From: Hymenobacter sedentarius
Lineage (GTDB): Bacteria; Bacteroidota; Bacteroidia; Cytophagales; Hymenobacteraceae
Length of the DNA: 64,000 nucleotides
Assembly (NCBI RefSeq): GCF_001507645.1
Contig: NZ_CP013909.1
Coordinates: 3,410,001-3,474,000 of the forward strand
Direction of reading: 5' to 3'
In this document: positions 1-10,076 of the stretch, in pieces
How positions within the stretch are numbered: position 1 is the stretch's first letter
Layout of the letters: each line of letters starts with the position of its first letter
Notes under the pieces: model-generated
Seen by the model: only the letters and a program-made list of their open reading frames with translations
What the model was told of the DNA's origin: nothing
The model's database searches: none
Translations under genes and position numbers: made by a program

Positions 1-60
1 AATTATTTGAAACGAAGTAATCGAATTTCCTCGCTCTTAATTCCTTTTCCTTCATTAATG

Positions 61-1683
<1,623 letters not shown>

Positions 1684-1965
1684 TCAGTAAGAAAATAGTA
1701 GCAAACAAAAACTGCACAACCGTGCGCAGCAGCGCGCAAAATTACGCACCAGGAGGCGGGCCGAAATCCTGCCCGAAAAAAGAGGTTGACAAACCTGATG
1801 AAAATAACTAACTAGGTGTCAAATTAGTGCCCTAGGTGTGGGCCAAAACCCCTTGGCGCGGCAAAAATGGCCTATGAATAACTTCTGCCTACTCGAGCTA
1901 GTATAAAAAGACAATCAGCCGGAGATACCGGTTTTTCTTCACCTCAATTCAATTAAGCTTCGGCC

Positions 1966-2445
1966 ATGGCAGACCTTTCAATAACCTCCGAGAACAATGG
2001 ATTTCGCATGGGCGCCTACACGGCGGCGGCCTTGGTTGTGTACACGGGCATTGCTATGCTGGCGGGGTTCCTCGATAAAATTGAAGCGGGCTCGCTCGAC
2101 CTGGTGATTATAGCCGCAGGCGTGGTGATGGCCATTAAGCGCTTTAAGCGGGCGCGGGGCAACCGCATGTCGTACCTGCAGGGCTTCGGCACGGGCATCA
2201 TCACGGGGCTGGTGGCGTCGGTGTTGCTGGCCGCTTTTTTCTGGCTGATGGGCGGCGTGAGCAAAGGCGTCATGAATTCGGTGCAGCGCATTCAGGCGCG
2301 CGACCTGTTTGGCGCCGACCTGGGCGTGCTCATTGGGGGGCTGGGCATTATCCTGATGGGCACCATGACGGGGGTAATCACCTCGCTCATCGCCATGCAA
2401 TACTTTAAAAGCCCCGACCACCAGGCCGTGGCCAGCTTAGACTAA
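1966..2445 (+). CDS. DUF4199-like integral membrane protein
   Basis: Small membrane protein of 159 aa with four hydrophobic stretches: about residues 18-36, 44-58, 76-95 and 117-142. A basic loop (IKRFKRARGNRMSYLQGFGTG) precedes the third segment. This pattern fits the DUF4199 family, which is widespread in Bacteroidota and has no known function. It is followed at once by a strong hairpin terminator, so it is probably a single-gene unit. The upstream 280-base region shared with the ABC-F gene holds no recognisable gene. Confidence 0.7.
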   Translation: MADLSITSENNGFRMGAYTAAALVVYTGIAMLAGFLDKIEAGSLDLVIIAAGVVMAIKRFKRARGNRMSYLQGFGTGIITGLVASVLLAAFFWLMGGVSKGVMNSVQRIQARDLFGADLGVLIGGLGIILMGTMTGVITSLIAMQYFKSPDHQAVASLD

Positions 2446-2477
2446 GCCATTGTTTCATTGAACTTTCGCGCTACAAG

Positions 2478-2503
2478 ACGGCCCCGGTTGGGGCCGTTTT
2501 TAT
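2478..2503 (+). terminator. Rho-independent terminator
   Basis: An 8-bp perfect stem, ACGGCCCC / GGGGCCGT with a GGTT loop, is followed by a T run. It lies 33 bases after the stop of the DUF4199-like gene. Confidence 0.85.
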
Positions 2504-2630
2504 TTGCGCCTAGATATAGCGCTAAAAATATTTTTATAATGAAAATTAGACTGAACAAGAATTAACCAGTATCTTTCGGGCGTTAAGCCAATAAATCCAC
2601 GGAGGTCTTCTACTCATTCCCTTGAATTTT

Positions 2631-3050
2631 ATGTTTAAAATTCTAATCCCCACGTTGACAGTCTTCCTGGCCCTGGGTTCCTTTTCGGCCCACGCCCAAA
2701 TGGCCGACCGCCTCTCGGAGCACCCCACCTTCAACAAGGCGGCCATGAAAGAATCGGTAGGTCCCGACGCCGTGGCGCTGACGCGGGAAATGACCAAAAA
2801 GCTCCACCTCAACGAGGCGCAGATACTCAACCTTCTGGCCCTGAACCGCACCAAGCTGGCCGGCCTCAGGAGCATCAACCAAGAGTACAAGGACGACGAA
2901 GCCACCCGGGCCGCCAAAACGGCCGAGCTGGAATCTCAGTTTGAACAGGAATGCAGCCGCGTGCTCACTCCTTCGCAGCTCAGCCAGCTCCACCAGGGAA
3001 CGGACCACCCCACTACCGCTCCCAGCAACTCCGGAAACGGCCTGGGCTAA
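2631..3050 (+). CDS. Small secreted protein, unknown function
   Basis: The predicted protein is about 139 aa. A signal peptide (MFKILIPTLTVFLALG... ending SAHAQ) precedes a hydrophilic, helix-rich region of about 100 residues. The Leu pattern (LTREMTKKLHL, ILNLLALNR) and the conserved-looking LTPSQLSQL near the C-terminus recall the Spy/CpxP-like or DUF4890-like periplasmic helical proteins of Bacteroidota. I cannot assign a family. A TTG nine bases upstream is in frame, but the ATG gives a cleaner signal peptide. A strong bidirectional terminator follows. Confidence 0.7.
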   Translation: MFKILIPTLTVFLALGSFSAHAQMADRLSEHPTFNKAAMKESVGPDAVALTREMTKKLHLNEAQILNLLALNRTKLAGLRSINQEYKDDEATRAAKTAELESQFEQECSRVLTPSQLSQLHQGTDHPTTAPSNSGNGLG

Positions 3051-3066
3051 CCCCATTACTGCCGGC

Positions 3067-3102
3067 AAAAAAGGCCCGCCATTAGCATGGCGGGCCTTTT
3101 TT
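3067..3102. terminator. Bidirectional terminator
   Basis: A 16-bp perfect stem (AAAAAAGGCCCGCCAT / ATGGCGGGCCTTTTTT, loop TAGC) lies between two convergent genes. It has A/T runs on both sides and so can end transcripts from either strand. Confidence 0.92.
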
Positions 3103-3103
3103 G

Positions 3104-3523
3104 TTAGGGCTGCTTGGGCGAGAGTGGGTCGGCTAATACTTCCGTGACCGTGCCTAGCGGGCCAAACCGCAGGCTGATGCACGCAGCCTCGGACCGGGCG
3201 TGGCGCGCATTGCACTGGGTGCCGGGCTCCAGGTAGTAGTAGTACACTTTTTCGGTGCCAGCGCGCAGCTCTTCTTCATCGGGAGGGCCAAGCAGGGCCG
3301 TTACGTCGTCGGCCCGGGCCTCGTACAGGGCCTCTTTGCTGCGCACCAGGGCCGGCACGGCGGCCCGGCGCTGGTCGCGGCAGGCGTAGGGGTCGGCGCG
3401 CCAGGCCTTCGCGTCGAATCCCGGCAGCCTGGGCAGGGCGTGGCCGCAGCCGCCGAGCAGCCCAATGATACCCAGAACGAGGAGAAAGCGAGGGCTGCTG
3501 GCGGGTGAAAAGGGCAAAAACAT
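3104..3523 (-). CDS. Lipoprotein with BamE/SmpA-like C-terminal region
   Basis: A 139-aa protein with a lipoprotein signal (LLGGC lipobox near residue 26). The mature part has the sequence TALLGPPDEEE followed by EKVYYYYLEPGTQC. This is the pattern of a helix, a 'LG.P' turn and a strand seen in small outer-membrane-associated SmpA/BamE-like domains. That resemblance is by eye only. No role can be assigned. It is convergent with the preceding secreted-protein gene and shares its terminator. Confidence 0.6.
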   Translation of the reverse strand: MFLPFSPASSPRFLLVLGIIGLLGGCGHALPRLPGFDAKAWRADPYACRDQRRAAVPALVRSKEALYEARADDVTALLGPPDEEELRAGTEKVYYYYLEPGTQCNARHARSEAACISLRFGPLGTVTEVLADPLSPKQP

Positions 3524-3576
3524 AACGAAAATGAGGAAAAGTGCTAGGTCTATTAGAATTGGGCTAAGCTAAGCAC

Positions 3577-3584
3577 TAAGTTTG
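3577..3584 (+). promoter_or_regulatory. Candidate Bacteroidota promoter -7 box
   Basis: TAAGTTTG matches the TAnnTTTG consensus of the Bacteroidota housekeeping sigma factor. It lies 76 bases before the YkuD-like gene. A TTG 15 bases upstream is a possible but slightly close -33 element. Confidence 0.4.
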
Positions 3585-3660
3585 GCCCGATAGTGTATAC
3601 TGCTGTGCTAAACCGTGCCGACGGCTCAGTTTACACGTATTTCGAACTCACCGAATATTC

Positions 3661-4446
3661 ATGTTTCAGTTACCTGGAAAGGTTGTATTTGCGGGCTTGT
3701 TACTGGGCCTGATGGTGCCCCCGAAGCAGCTCGCCGCACAAGCCCTGCCCACCAAAGCTATTGCGATGCTGCCGGTGGCGGCCCGCCGGGCTTATTATCA
3801 AACCGCTTTTGAACAGCGGGCGGCCCAACTTTACACCGTGCTGGGGCTGGGCCGGTCGGGGCTGCCGCTTAAGGTCTTTCGGGAGGGCCTGGTGGGGTAC
3901 TACAACCTCCGCCCCGCGGGCAAGCCCACGGCCAGCCCGCCGGTGCTCACGCTCATCGATTTTAGCATTTCCAGCCAGCAGAAGCGCCTGTGGGTTATCA
4001 ATGTGGAGAAAGCCAAAGTGTTGTATCATACGCTGGTGGCCCATGGCAAAGCCAGCGGGGCCGATGTGCCGCTGGCATTCTCCAACAAAGGGGGCTCGGA
4101 GATGAGCAGCCTGGGCTTTTATCGCACCGCGCCCACCACCTACACCGGCAAGCACGGCCTTTCGCTCAAGCTGGTGGGGCTCGACCCGGGTTTCAACACC
4201 AACGCCGAAAGCCGGGCCGTGGTGGTGCACGGGGCCGAATACGTGTGCCAGGACTTCGTGAAAACGCACGGCCGCCTGGGCCGCAGCCAGGGCTGCCCGG
4301 CGCTGCCTGTAGCCGAAACCGCCGCCATTGTGAAGGCCATTAAGGGCGGAAGCGTGCTGTACCTGCACGGGCCAGAAGGGGCAAACTACCACTCGCGGTG
4401 GTTGAATTTGGATAAGGCGGTGGCGGCGTACTCGGGCGTTTACTAG
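3661..4446 (+). CDS. Murein L,D-transpeptidase catalytic domain family protein (YkuD_2-like)
   Basis: Secreted protein of 261 aa with an N-terminal signal segment. The central and C-terminal region carries the L,D-transpeptidase-type active site: a His in VVVHGAEYV and the Cys in GRLGRSQGCPALP (the S-x-GC pattern). The length, and the presence of this domain alone after the signal peptide, match the 'murein L,D-transpeptidase catalytic domain family' (YkuD_2), common in Bacteroidota. The likely role is peptidoglycan modification in the periplasm; substrate and reaction in this subfamily are not established. It appears monocistronic. Confidence 0.85.
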   Translation: MFQLPGKVVFAGLLLGLMVPPKQLAAQALPTKAIAMLPVAARRAYYQTAFEQRAAQLYTVLGLGRSGLPLKVFREGLVGYYNLRPAGKPTASPPVLTLIDFSISSQQKRLWVINVEKAKVLYHTLVAHGKASGADVPLAFSNKGGSEMSSLGFYRTAPTTYTGKHGLSLKLVGLDPGFNTNAESRAVVVHGAEYVCQDFVKTHGRLGRSQGCPALPVAETAAIVKAIKGGSVLYLHGPEGANYHSRWLNLDKAVAAYSGVY

Positions 4447-4568
4447 CGGGCCAGCCCCAGGGCAATAACCAGAACGGAAAGGGCGCGTTATAAGGCAAGT
4501 GGGCCACGGCGGCAGGCGAAAAGCTGCGGCGTGGTCGATTTAACCCTTCATTTCACTTTCCCTTCCCA

Positions 4569-5381
4569 ATGCGTCTCAATCTCCGCTTCATCATTGCCAT
4601 CATCGTGGCGGCGGTGTCCCTTTTTGGCTATTACTTCAACACCTCCAAGAACGAGGTGACCGGCGAAACTCAGCACGTAAACATGAGTGCCGACCAGGAA
4701 ATAGCCCTGGGCCTGCAGGCTGCGCCCGAAATGGCCGCCCAATACGGGGGCGAAAGCCCCAATGCCCGCGCCACAGCCGCCGTGCAGCAGGTAGGCCAGA
4801 AAATCATTGCCAGTACCAAGGCCGGCCAAACCCCCTACAAGTTTCAGTTTCACCTGCTGGCCGACGACCAGACGATTAATGCCTTTGCCCTGCCCGGTGG
4901 GCAGGTGTTCATCACCCAGGGCCTGCTGAAAAATTTGACCTCCGAAGGGCAGCTGGCGGGCGTGCTGGCCCATGAAATTGGGCACGTGGTGGGACGGCAT
5001 TCGGCCGCTCAGGTGGCCAAGTCCAACCTCACGCAGGGCCTGGCCGGCGCCGCTACCATTGCGTCCTACGACCCCAACAGCCCCGGCAGCTCCATCGCCA
5101 AGGCCGCCGTGGCCGCGGCCATTGCCAAGGTTATCAGCCTGCGCTTTGGCCGCAACGACGAGCTGGAGGCCGACAAGCTCGCCGTTGACTTCACCCCCCA
5201 GGCCGGCTACGACCCCCGTTCTATGATTCAAGTGATGAAGATGCTGGAGCAGCAAAGCGGCCGTAGCTCAACGCCCGAGTTCATGAGCACGCACCCCGAC
5301 CCGGGCAACCGCATTGCCGAACTACAGAAAGAAATTGCGGCGGAATTCCCCCAGGGAGTGCCCGCAGGACTGAAAGAATAG
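4569..5381 (+). CDS. M48 family metallopeptidase
   Basis: A 270-aa envelope zinc protease. It starts with one hydrophobic segment (IIAIIVAAVSLFGYYF, about residues 8-25) that serves as membrane anchor or signal. The catalytic motif HEIGH lies in LAHEIGHVVGRHSA, and the third zinc ligand is the Glu in ELEADKLAVDF. This is the BepA/LoiP-type layout without extra C-terminal repeats. The relatives are periplasmic quality-control proteases, and that role is inferred here. It is followed by an intergenic inverted repeat and terminator. Confidence 0.9.
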   Translation: MRLNLRFIIAIIVAAVSLFGYYFNTSKNEVTGETQHVNMSADQEIALGLQAAPEMAAQYGGESPNARATAAVQQVGQKIIASTKAGQTPYKFQFHLLADDQTINAFALPGGQVFITQGLLKNLTSEGQLAGVLAHEIGHVVGRHSAAQVAKSNLTQGLAGAATIASYDPNSPGSSIAKAAVAAAIAKVISLRFGRNDELEADKLAVDFTPQAGYDPRSMIQVMKMLEQQSGRSSTPEFMSTHPDPGNRIAELQKEIAAEFPQGVPAGLKE

Positions 5382-5402
5382 GGGCTTGTCATCGCGAGCG
5401 CA

Positions 5403-5543
5403 GCGCGGCAATCCGCCCTGTTTTCAGCAACCAGTTCAATTATGTAATAAAGCCCCGGCACCATAAAGTGTCGGGGCTTTTTGCTTTGAAAGCGTTTCTT
5501 ACAACTCAAGGTTGGTCGCTGAAAACAGGACGGATTGCCGCGC
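5403..5543. repeat. Imperfect inverted repeat surrounding a terminator
   Basis: The left arm (about 5403-5432, containing GCGCGGCAATCCGCCCTG and TTTTCAGCAACC) returns as its reverse complement at 5510-5544 with one substitution and a short insertion. Two further short copies of the GGA(C)TGCCGCGC core follow up to about 5575. The layout resembles a dispersed REP/BIME-type intergenic element. It sits between the convergent ends of the M48 and Lon-N genes. Confidence 0.7.
5449..5482. terminator. Bidirectional terminator
   Basis: A 12-bp stem (AAAGCCCCGGCA / TGTCGGGGCTTT) has one wobble position and an 8-base loop. A T run follows on the + strand. It lies inside the longer inverted repeat between two convergent genes. 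Confidence 0.85.
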
Positions 5544-5578
5544 TACCCTCGTAACGACGGACGGACTGCCGCGCGATG

Positions 5579-6214
5579 TCAAAAGTTGGGTGGCGTGAGG
5601 TTTTTGAAGTGGCCGTTGAGCCGCACCCGCTCTTTTAGGCGCTCGGTTTCGAGCACCACGGGCAGAATATTGTCGAGGTGCTCGCGCACCATTTCCTGGC
5701 GTTCGTGCTCGCTGGTGGTGGCCAGGAGCTGGTATTCCTGCTCGGTGCTTAGCCCAATGTGGTGGGCCACGTCGAAGATGCAGTAGTCGGGGGCCAGTTC
5801 CAGCAGGAGCTTGCGCAGGCCGAGGGCTTCGTAGAGCAGCCGCACCTGCTTGGTAATGATTTCGCGGAGCACGGGGTCGGGTTCCTGGTCCTGCACCACA
5901 TCCTCGACCTGGCCGCCGGCATAGAGCTTGCCCGGGGCCTGGCGGTAAAATTTATTGATGCGGAAGACGCCAATGGCTTTGGTCCGAATGTCGAGCTCCC
6001 CGCTGGAATACGTTTGCTCCACGCCCAGTAGCCGCATTTCGGTGCCCAGCTCGCTGAGGGAATTGTCGAGGTAGGGCGGGATGCCGAAGGTGATGTTTTG
6101 CTCGATGCATTCGCGCACCAGCTGGCGGTACCGGGGCTCAAAAATGTGAAGGTTCAGCTTTTCACCCGGGAAAACCACCAGATTGAGCGGAAACAGCGGC
6201 AGTAAGCGGGACAT
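5579..6214 (-). CDS. LON peptidase substrate-binding domain protein
   Basis: A stand-alone Lon N-terminal (LAN/PUA-like) domain of 211 aa. It begins MSRLLPLFPLNLVVFPGE and continues with LHIFEPRYRQLV, the hallmark start of this domain. A helical region fills the C-terminal half. There is no AAA+ or protease domain, so it is not Lon itself. A longer reading frame upstream (to 6352) exists, but the domain starts at this ATG. Proteins of this type are widespread and their role is unclear. It is divergent from mtgA. Confidence 0.87.
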   Translation of the reverse strand: MSRLLPLFPLNLVVFPGEKLNLHIFEPRYRQLVRECIEQNITFGIPPYLDNSLSELGTEMRLLGVEQTYSSGELDIRTKAIGVFRINKFYRQAPGKLYAGGQVEDVVQDQEPDPVLREIITKQVRLLYEALGLRKLLLELAPDYCIFDVAHHIGLSTEQEYQLLATTSEHERQEMVREHLDNILPVVLETERLKERVRLNGHFKNLTPPNF

Positions 6215-6354
6215 GGCAGCGGGACTGAGAAAGTAAGATAACTGAGACCTCAACAAGTTGAGGCCACTGTTAGGTTTGGTGCTGCCGGCCGGGGCCAGCT
6301 TCCGGAGTAGGAAGCGAAAGGTAGGCGCGAAAGCCAAAACCCCATCTGCCACGC

Positions 6355-6362
6355 TACTTTTG
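6355..6362 (+). promoter_or_regulatory. Candidate -7 promoter box of mtgA
   Basis: TACTTTTG matches TAnnTTTG. It ends only 5 bases before the mtgA ATG, so a transcript starting at the usual distance would have almost no leader. Confidence 0.45.
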
Positions 6363-6367
6363 CCCCA

Positions 6368-7132
6368 ATGGCCACCACTGCACTTATTCCTAACACCTCG
6401 GTTTTAATTAAAAAAGGCATTCGGCTGCTGCTGCAAGTGGTCGCGGCGCTGTTTCTGGCTTCGGTGGCCTGGGTGCTGATTTATCGGTGGGTGGCCCCGC
6501 CGGCCACCTGGCTCATGCTCGACCGGCGGGCCCACGCGCCGGTGGGCCTGGGCTACTATGGCATTCAGCAGGAGCCCCGGCTCATTCGCTACCAGTTCCG
6601 GAACCTGGACGAAGTGGCGCCCGCCGTGCCCCTGGCGCTGGTGGCCGCCGAAGACCAACGCTTTCTCATTCATCACGGCTTCGATTTCGATGCCCTGGCC
6701 AGCGCAGCTAAGCGCAACTGGAAAGGCGACGGCACCCACATTGTGGGCGGCAGCACCATTTCCCAGCAAGTGGCCAAAAACGTGTTTTTGTGGCACGGGC
6801 GCAGCTACGTGCGCAAAGCGGCCGAAGCCTATTTTACGGTGCTGATTGAGTTTATGTGGAACAAGCGCCGCATCATGGAAATGTACCTGAGCGTGGCCGA
6901 AATGGGGGACTGCACCTTTGGCGTAGAAGCTGCCAGCCAGCGCTACTTTGGCAAATCGGCAAGCCGGCTGAGCCCGGCCGAAGCGGCTTTGCTGGCCGGG
7001 GTGTTGCCCAATCCGCTGCGGTTCCGGGCTTCCAATCCGGGGCCGGCCGCGCGAGCCAAGCAGCTGCGGGTGCTGCGCAACATGCGCCGCCTGGGCGGCA
7101 CTACCTACGTGAACACGCTCATCAACAAATAA
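6368..7132 (+). CDS. mtgA: Monofunctional biosynthetic peptidoglycan transglycosylase
   Basis: A glycosyltransferase family 51 enzyme of 254 aa that polymerises lipid II into glycan strands at the inner membrane. One N-terminal transmembrane segment (about residues 20-40) is followed by the GT51 motifs. These are AAEDQRF with the catalytic Glu, GGSTISQQVAKN, KRRIMEMYLSVAEMG with the second Glu, and AALLAGVLPNP. There is no transpeptidase domain, so it is the monofunctional type. The next gene starts two bases after its stop, so the two are probably co-transcribed. Confidence 0.95.
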   Translation: MATTALIPNTSVLIKKGIRLLLQVVAALFLASVAWVLIYRWVAPPATWLMLDRRAHAPVGLGYYGIQQEPRLIRYQFRNLDEVAPAVPLALVAAEDQRFLIHHGFDFDALASAAKRNWKGDGTHIVGGSTISQQVAKNVFLWHGRSYVRKAAEAYFTVLIEFMWNKRRIMEMYLSVAEMGDCTFGVEAASQRYFGKSASRLSPAEAALLAGVLPNPLRFRASNPGPAARAKQLRVLRNMRRLGGTTYVNTLINK

Positions 7133-7134
7133 CC

Positions 7135-7620
7135 ATGATTGGAAAGCTACCACTATGCAAAAGATTGGTGCTGGGCGCCCTTGTGCTTAGCTCAACGGGC
7201 TACTTGCAAGGCTGCCAGCCTGCGGCTTATGCGCACCGCAACACCACGGCCGAGGCAGCCGCCATCCGGAATGTGCTAACCACGCAAACTGCCGCCTGGA
7301 ATAAGGGCGACATTCCCGGCTTCATGCAAGGCTATTGGAAGTCGGATTCGCTGGTGTTTCTCGGCCGCCGGGGCCCCACGTACGGCTGGCAGCAAACGCT
7401 GGATAACTACCGCAAAAACTACCCCGATGCCGCCGCAATGGGCCAATTGGATTTTAGCGGCTTGCGCATAACCCTGCTGGCACCCACCGCCGCCCAGGTA
7501 ATTGGGCACTGGCACCTGGCCCGGCCCACCGTCGGCGACGTGGGTGGCTACTTCCTGCTGGTGCTGCGCAAAATAGACGGCCAGTGGGTGGTGGCAGCTG
7601 ACCACACGAACAGCCAGTAA
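7135..7620 (+). CDS. DUF4440 / SnoaL-like (NTF2-fold) lipoprotein
   Basis: A 161-aa predicted lipoprotein. The signal ends in the lipobox-like YLQGC near residue 27. The mature region has AIRNVLTTQTAAWNKGDIPGFMQGYWKSDSLVF, then LLVLRKIDGQWVVAADHTN at the end, which is the DUF4440/SnoaL-like NTF2 fold pattern. The function in this subgroup is unknown. The ATG lies two bases after the mtgA stop, which suggests translational coupling. A longer reading frame upstream overlaps mtgA and is not a plausible start. Confidence 0.82.
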   Translation: MIGKLPLCKRLVLGALVLSSTGYLQGCQPAAYAHRNTTAEAAAIRNVLTTQTAAWNKGDIPGFMQGYWKSDSLVFLGRRGPTYGWQQTLDNYRKNYPDAAAMGQLDFSGLRITLLAPTAAQVIGHWHLARPTVGDVGGYFLLVLRKIDGQWVVAADHTNSQ

Positions 7621-7724
7621 GAGAATTGAAGAGAGACTTGTAGAGGGACTCAGTGATTGAGCGACTGAGTGGCTGTATTGGAAACTGAATTTTCAAATTT
7701 CCATTAAGCCATTTCTTCACTCTT

Positions 7725-8852
7725 TTACTTTGTTACTACTTCAGTCACTTGATTTATCAAACCTAAGCTGGCAGCGTGTGCGGCGGCCGAGGCATAGTCG
7801 GCCACGAGCAGCATGGGTACGCCTTCGGTTTTGAGGGCTTCGGCTACTGGCGTTACGAGCAGGGCGCGGGCGGGCACTTGCACGTCGCGGATGTAGATGG
7901 CCTTGATGCGGCCGGGGTGGCGGCGCACTACTTCGCGGTAAATGCGCGTGTCTTCCTGGCCACTGTCGCCGAGCAGCACGAAGGGCAAGTGGGGATAGGT
8001 GTTGAGCACGTCGTCGATTTCGTGCAGCTTGTGGGCAAAGTGAATGGCGGCCGAACCGGTGACACCGGGCGGGGGCGTGGTTTTGGGGCGGGCGATGCTC
8101 AAATCGCGCAGCAGGAGCGGGCCGGGTGGCATTTCGTGGATGCCCAGGAATTCATCCAGCACGTCGTAGAGGTTCCAGGGGCTGCTGCTGACGTAGAAAA
8201 AAGGGTTGTCGGGCTGGCCGGTGCGGCCGCGCTGCAGGCTGCGGTAAAAGTCCGCTACTCCCACAAAGGGCAGGCGGGAATGGGCGTTGCTGAGCAGGGT
8301 GCGCCCCAGCATTTTCAGCACGTTGGTGGCGCTGGTTTCGAATACTGTGTCGTCGAGGTCGCTGATGACGCCGAACTCGGCGCTGGGGGGCGGCACCAGC
8401 ACTTTGGCCGATGCCTGCACCGCGGGCAGCGGCAGCCGAAAGTGCGGGGGCAGCCGCGAGACCCGCACGGGCACCGGGTACCAGAGGTAGGCCACGGGCT
8501 CGGGCAGGGCCTTGGGCTCGATGATGAGCGTGAAATAGCCCTCGTCGTCAGTGGTGACGAGGTGCTGGCTGCCGTCGGGCATTTCCGCTACCAGGTCGGC
8601 GCCGGGCACTTCGCGGCTGTTGAAGCGGCGCACCATGCTTTGGAAATTGCGCCAGCGCGAGTCCGTGGCGGTTTGGGCGGCGATGCCGCGGTCGGCCAGC
8701 AGGCGGCCCTTGATATAGAATTTGGTGGCCGTACCGTAGCTCCGGTAGGCGTCGAGCTGCAGCGGGCGCAGCCAGCCCCGCTGCGCCGTGAAGCGGGTGA
8801 CAAGGTGGTCAGACCATTCGGTGAAGGAGGAAAGGGCATCGAGCAGCTTCAT
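7725..8852 (-). CDS. App1-like phosphatase domain protein (DUF2183)
   Basis: A 375-aa protein of the App1/DUF2183 group, related to yeast phosphatidate phosphatase APP1. The haloacid-dehalogenase-type motif I is SDLDDTVFETSA (about residue 168). FYVSSSPWNLYDVLDEF forms motif II, and LLGDSGQEDTRIYREV near the C-terminus is the final acid motif. The N-terminal 150 residues form a separate module preceding the phosphatase. The bacterial substrates are unknown. It is convergent with the mtgA/DUF4440 pair and divergent from topoisomerase IB. Confidence 0.88.
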   Translation of the reverse strand: MKLLDALSSFTEWSDHLVTRFTAQRGWLRPLQLDAYRSYGTATKFYIKGRLLADRGIAAQTATDSRWRNFQSMVRRFNSREVPGADLVAEMPDGSQHLVTTDDEGYFTLIIEPKALPEPVAYLWYPVPVRVSRLPPHFRLPLPAVQASAKVLVPPPSAEFGVISDLDDTVFETSATNVLKMLGRTLLSNAHSRLPFVGVADFYRSLQRGRTGQPDNPFFYVSSSPWNLYDVLDEFLGIHEMPPGPLLLRDLSIARPKTTPPPGVTGSAAIHFAHKLHEIDDVLNTYPHLPFVLLGDSGQEDTRIYREVVRRHPGRIKAIYIRDVQVPARALLVTPVAEALKTEGVPMLLVADYASAAAHAASLGLINQVTEVVTK

Positions 8853-8956
8853 GGGGCAAACCTACGGCCGGGGGCGAGAATGCCTCAAAATGGCCACCGA
8901 TAGGCCGGCTGCGTAGAATGGCCATTCCCGATTAAGCGGGACCCTCTCCTCCGTCC

Positions 8957-10066
8957 ATGCCGACTGCCGCCGCTCCTCGCTCTAAAACCCGTAAAAAGGT
9001 GCTTGTGCCCCAAGATGAGGCGCATATCGTGTATAAAGACCCGGCCCGCCAGGCCCAGATGGCGGGCTTGCGCTATGCCACCGACCAGGCCGCGGGCATC
9101 AGCCGGAAAGCCACGCGGGCCGGCAACTTTACGTACCACGATGCCCAGGGCCACAAAATAACCGACCCTAAAACCCTGGAGCGCATTGCCAGCTTCGTGA
9201 TTCCGCCGGCCTGGACGGACGTGTGGATTGCGGCCTCGCCCACCGCCCACCTGCAGGTGACCGGCCGCGACAGCCTGGGGCGGAAGCAGTACCGCTACCA
9301 CCCGGCCTGGGACGAAATGCGCAGCCTTACCAAGTTTTCGCGTCTGCGCACCTTCGGCGAACAACTGGCCCCGCTCCGCGAGCAGCTCAACAAAGACCTG
9401 CGCCGCCCCACGCTGGACCGCGAAAAAGTAGTGGCCCTGGTGCTCACACTAATGGACCAATCGTTCATCCGCGTGGGCAACAAGGAGTACGCCAAGAAGA
9501 ACAACAGCTACGGCCTGACCACCCTGCGCGACAAGCACGTGGCGATAGAAGGCGCCGATGTCAACTTCAGCTTCGTGGGCAAAAAGGGCGTGCCGCACGA
9601 CGTGACCGTGCACGATGTCCGGCTAGCCCGGCTGGTGCGCAAGTGCAAGGAGATTCCCGGGCAGCACTTGTTCCAGTATTACTCGGCCGATGGCCAGCGG
9701 CACGCCCTGGAATCGGGTGATGTGAACGAGTACCTGCACCGGCACACGGGCCTGGCGCTGTCGGCCAAGGATTTCCGGACCTGGGGCGGCACCGTGAAAA
9801 TGGTGGAGTGCCTGGAAGGCGTACTGCGCGAAGAGCCCGAGTTAGCCCCCGAAAACGTGATTAAGCGAGCTGTGAAGGAAGTGGCCACGGGCCTGGGCAA
9901 TACCCCCACGGTCTGCTCCAAATACTACATTCACCCGCAGGTAGTGGAGCTGTTCAAGTCGGGCCAACTCATCGAATACCTGCGCCAGCACGACGCCGAA
10001 GCGGCGCCCGGGGATTTGCTTTCGCCCATGGAGCGGCTGGTACTGAAGATGCTGGAGCAGGCGTAG
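8957..10066 (+). CDS. DNA topoisomerase IB (poxvirus/eukaryote-like)
   Basis: A 369-aa type IB topoisomerase, which relaxes supercoils through a 3'-phosphotyrosine intermediate. Diagnostic sequence includes RVGNKEYAKKNNSYGLTTL in the catalytic core and the KDFRTWGGT motif. The active Tyr lies in VCSKYYIHPQVVELF near residue 325. The N-terminal part has DVWIAASPTAHLQVTGRDSLGRKQYRYH, typical of the bacterial TopIB family. It is complete and normal in length. It forms a single transcription unit and is convergent with the next gene. Confidence 0.94.
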   Translation: MPTAAAPRSKTRKKVLVPQDEAHIVYKDPARQAQMAGLRYATDQAAGISRKATRAGNFTYHDAQGHKITDPKTLERIASFVIPPAWTDVWIAASPTAHLQVTGRDSLGRKQYRYHPAWDEMRSLTKFSRLRTFGEQLAPLREQLNKDLRRPTLDREKVVALVLTLMDQSFIRVGNKEYAKKNNSYGLTTLRDKHVAIEGADVNFSFVGKKGVPHDVTVHDVRLARLVRKCKEIPGQHLFQYYSADGQRHALESGDVNEYLHRHTGLALSAKDFRTWGGTVKMVECLEGVLREEPELAPENVIKRAVKEVATGLGNTPTVCSKYYIHPQVVELFKSGQLIEYLRQHDAEAAPGDLLSPMERLVLKMLEQA

Positions 10067-10076
10067 GGCCGGGCCG

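Noticed and set aside
1684..1965. Possible small RNA or tRNA in the 280-base gap
   Set aside because: No cloverleaf, CCA end or conserved RNA core was found; only AT-rich promoter-like sequence.
6856..7620. Long version of the DUF4440 protein starting inside mtgA
   Set aside because: The upstream part overlaps mtgA in another frame; the ATG at 7135 gives a proper lipoprotein signal.
7621..7724. Short GACT(C/G)AGTGATTGAG-type repeats as a regulatory array
   Set aside because: Only two or three imperfect copies within about 40 bases; insufficient to call an element.
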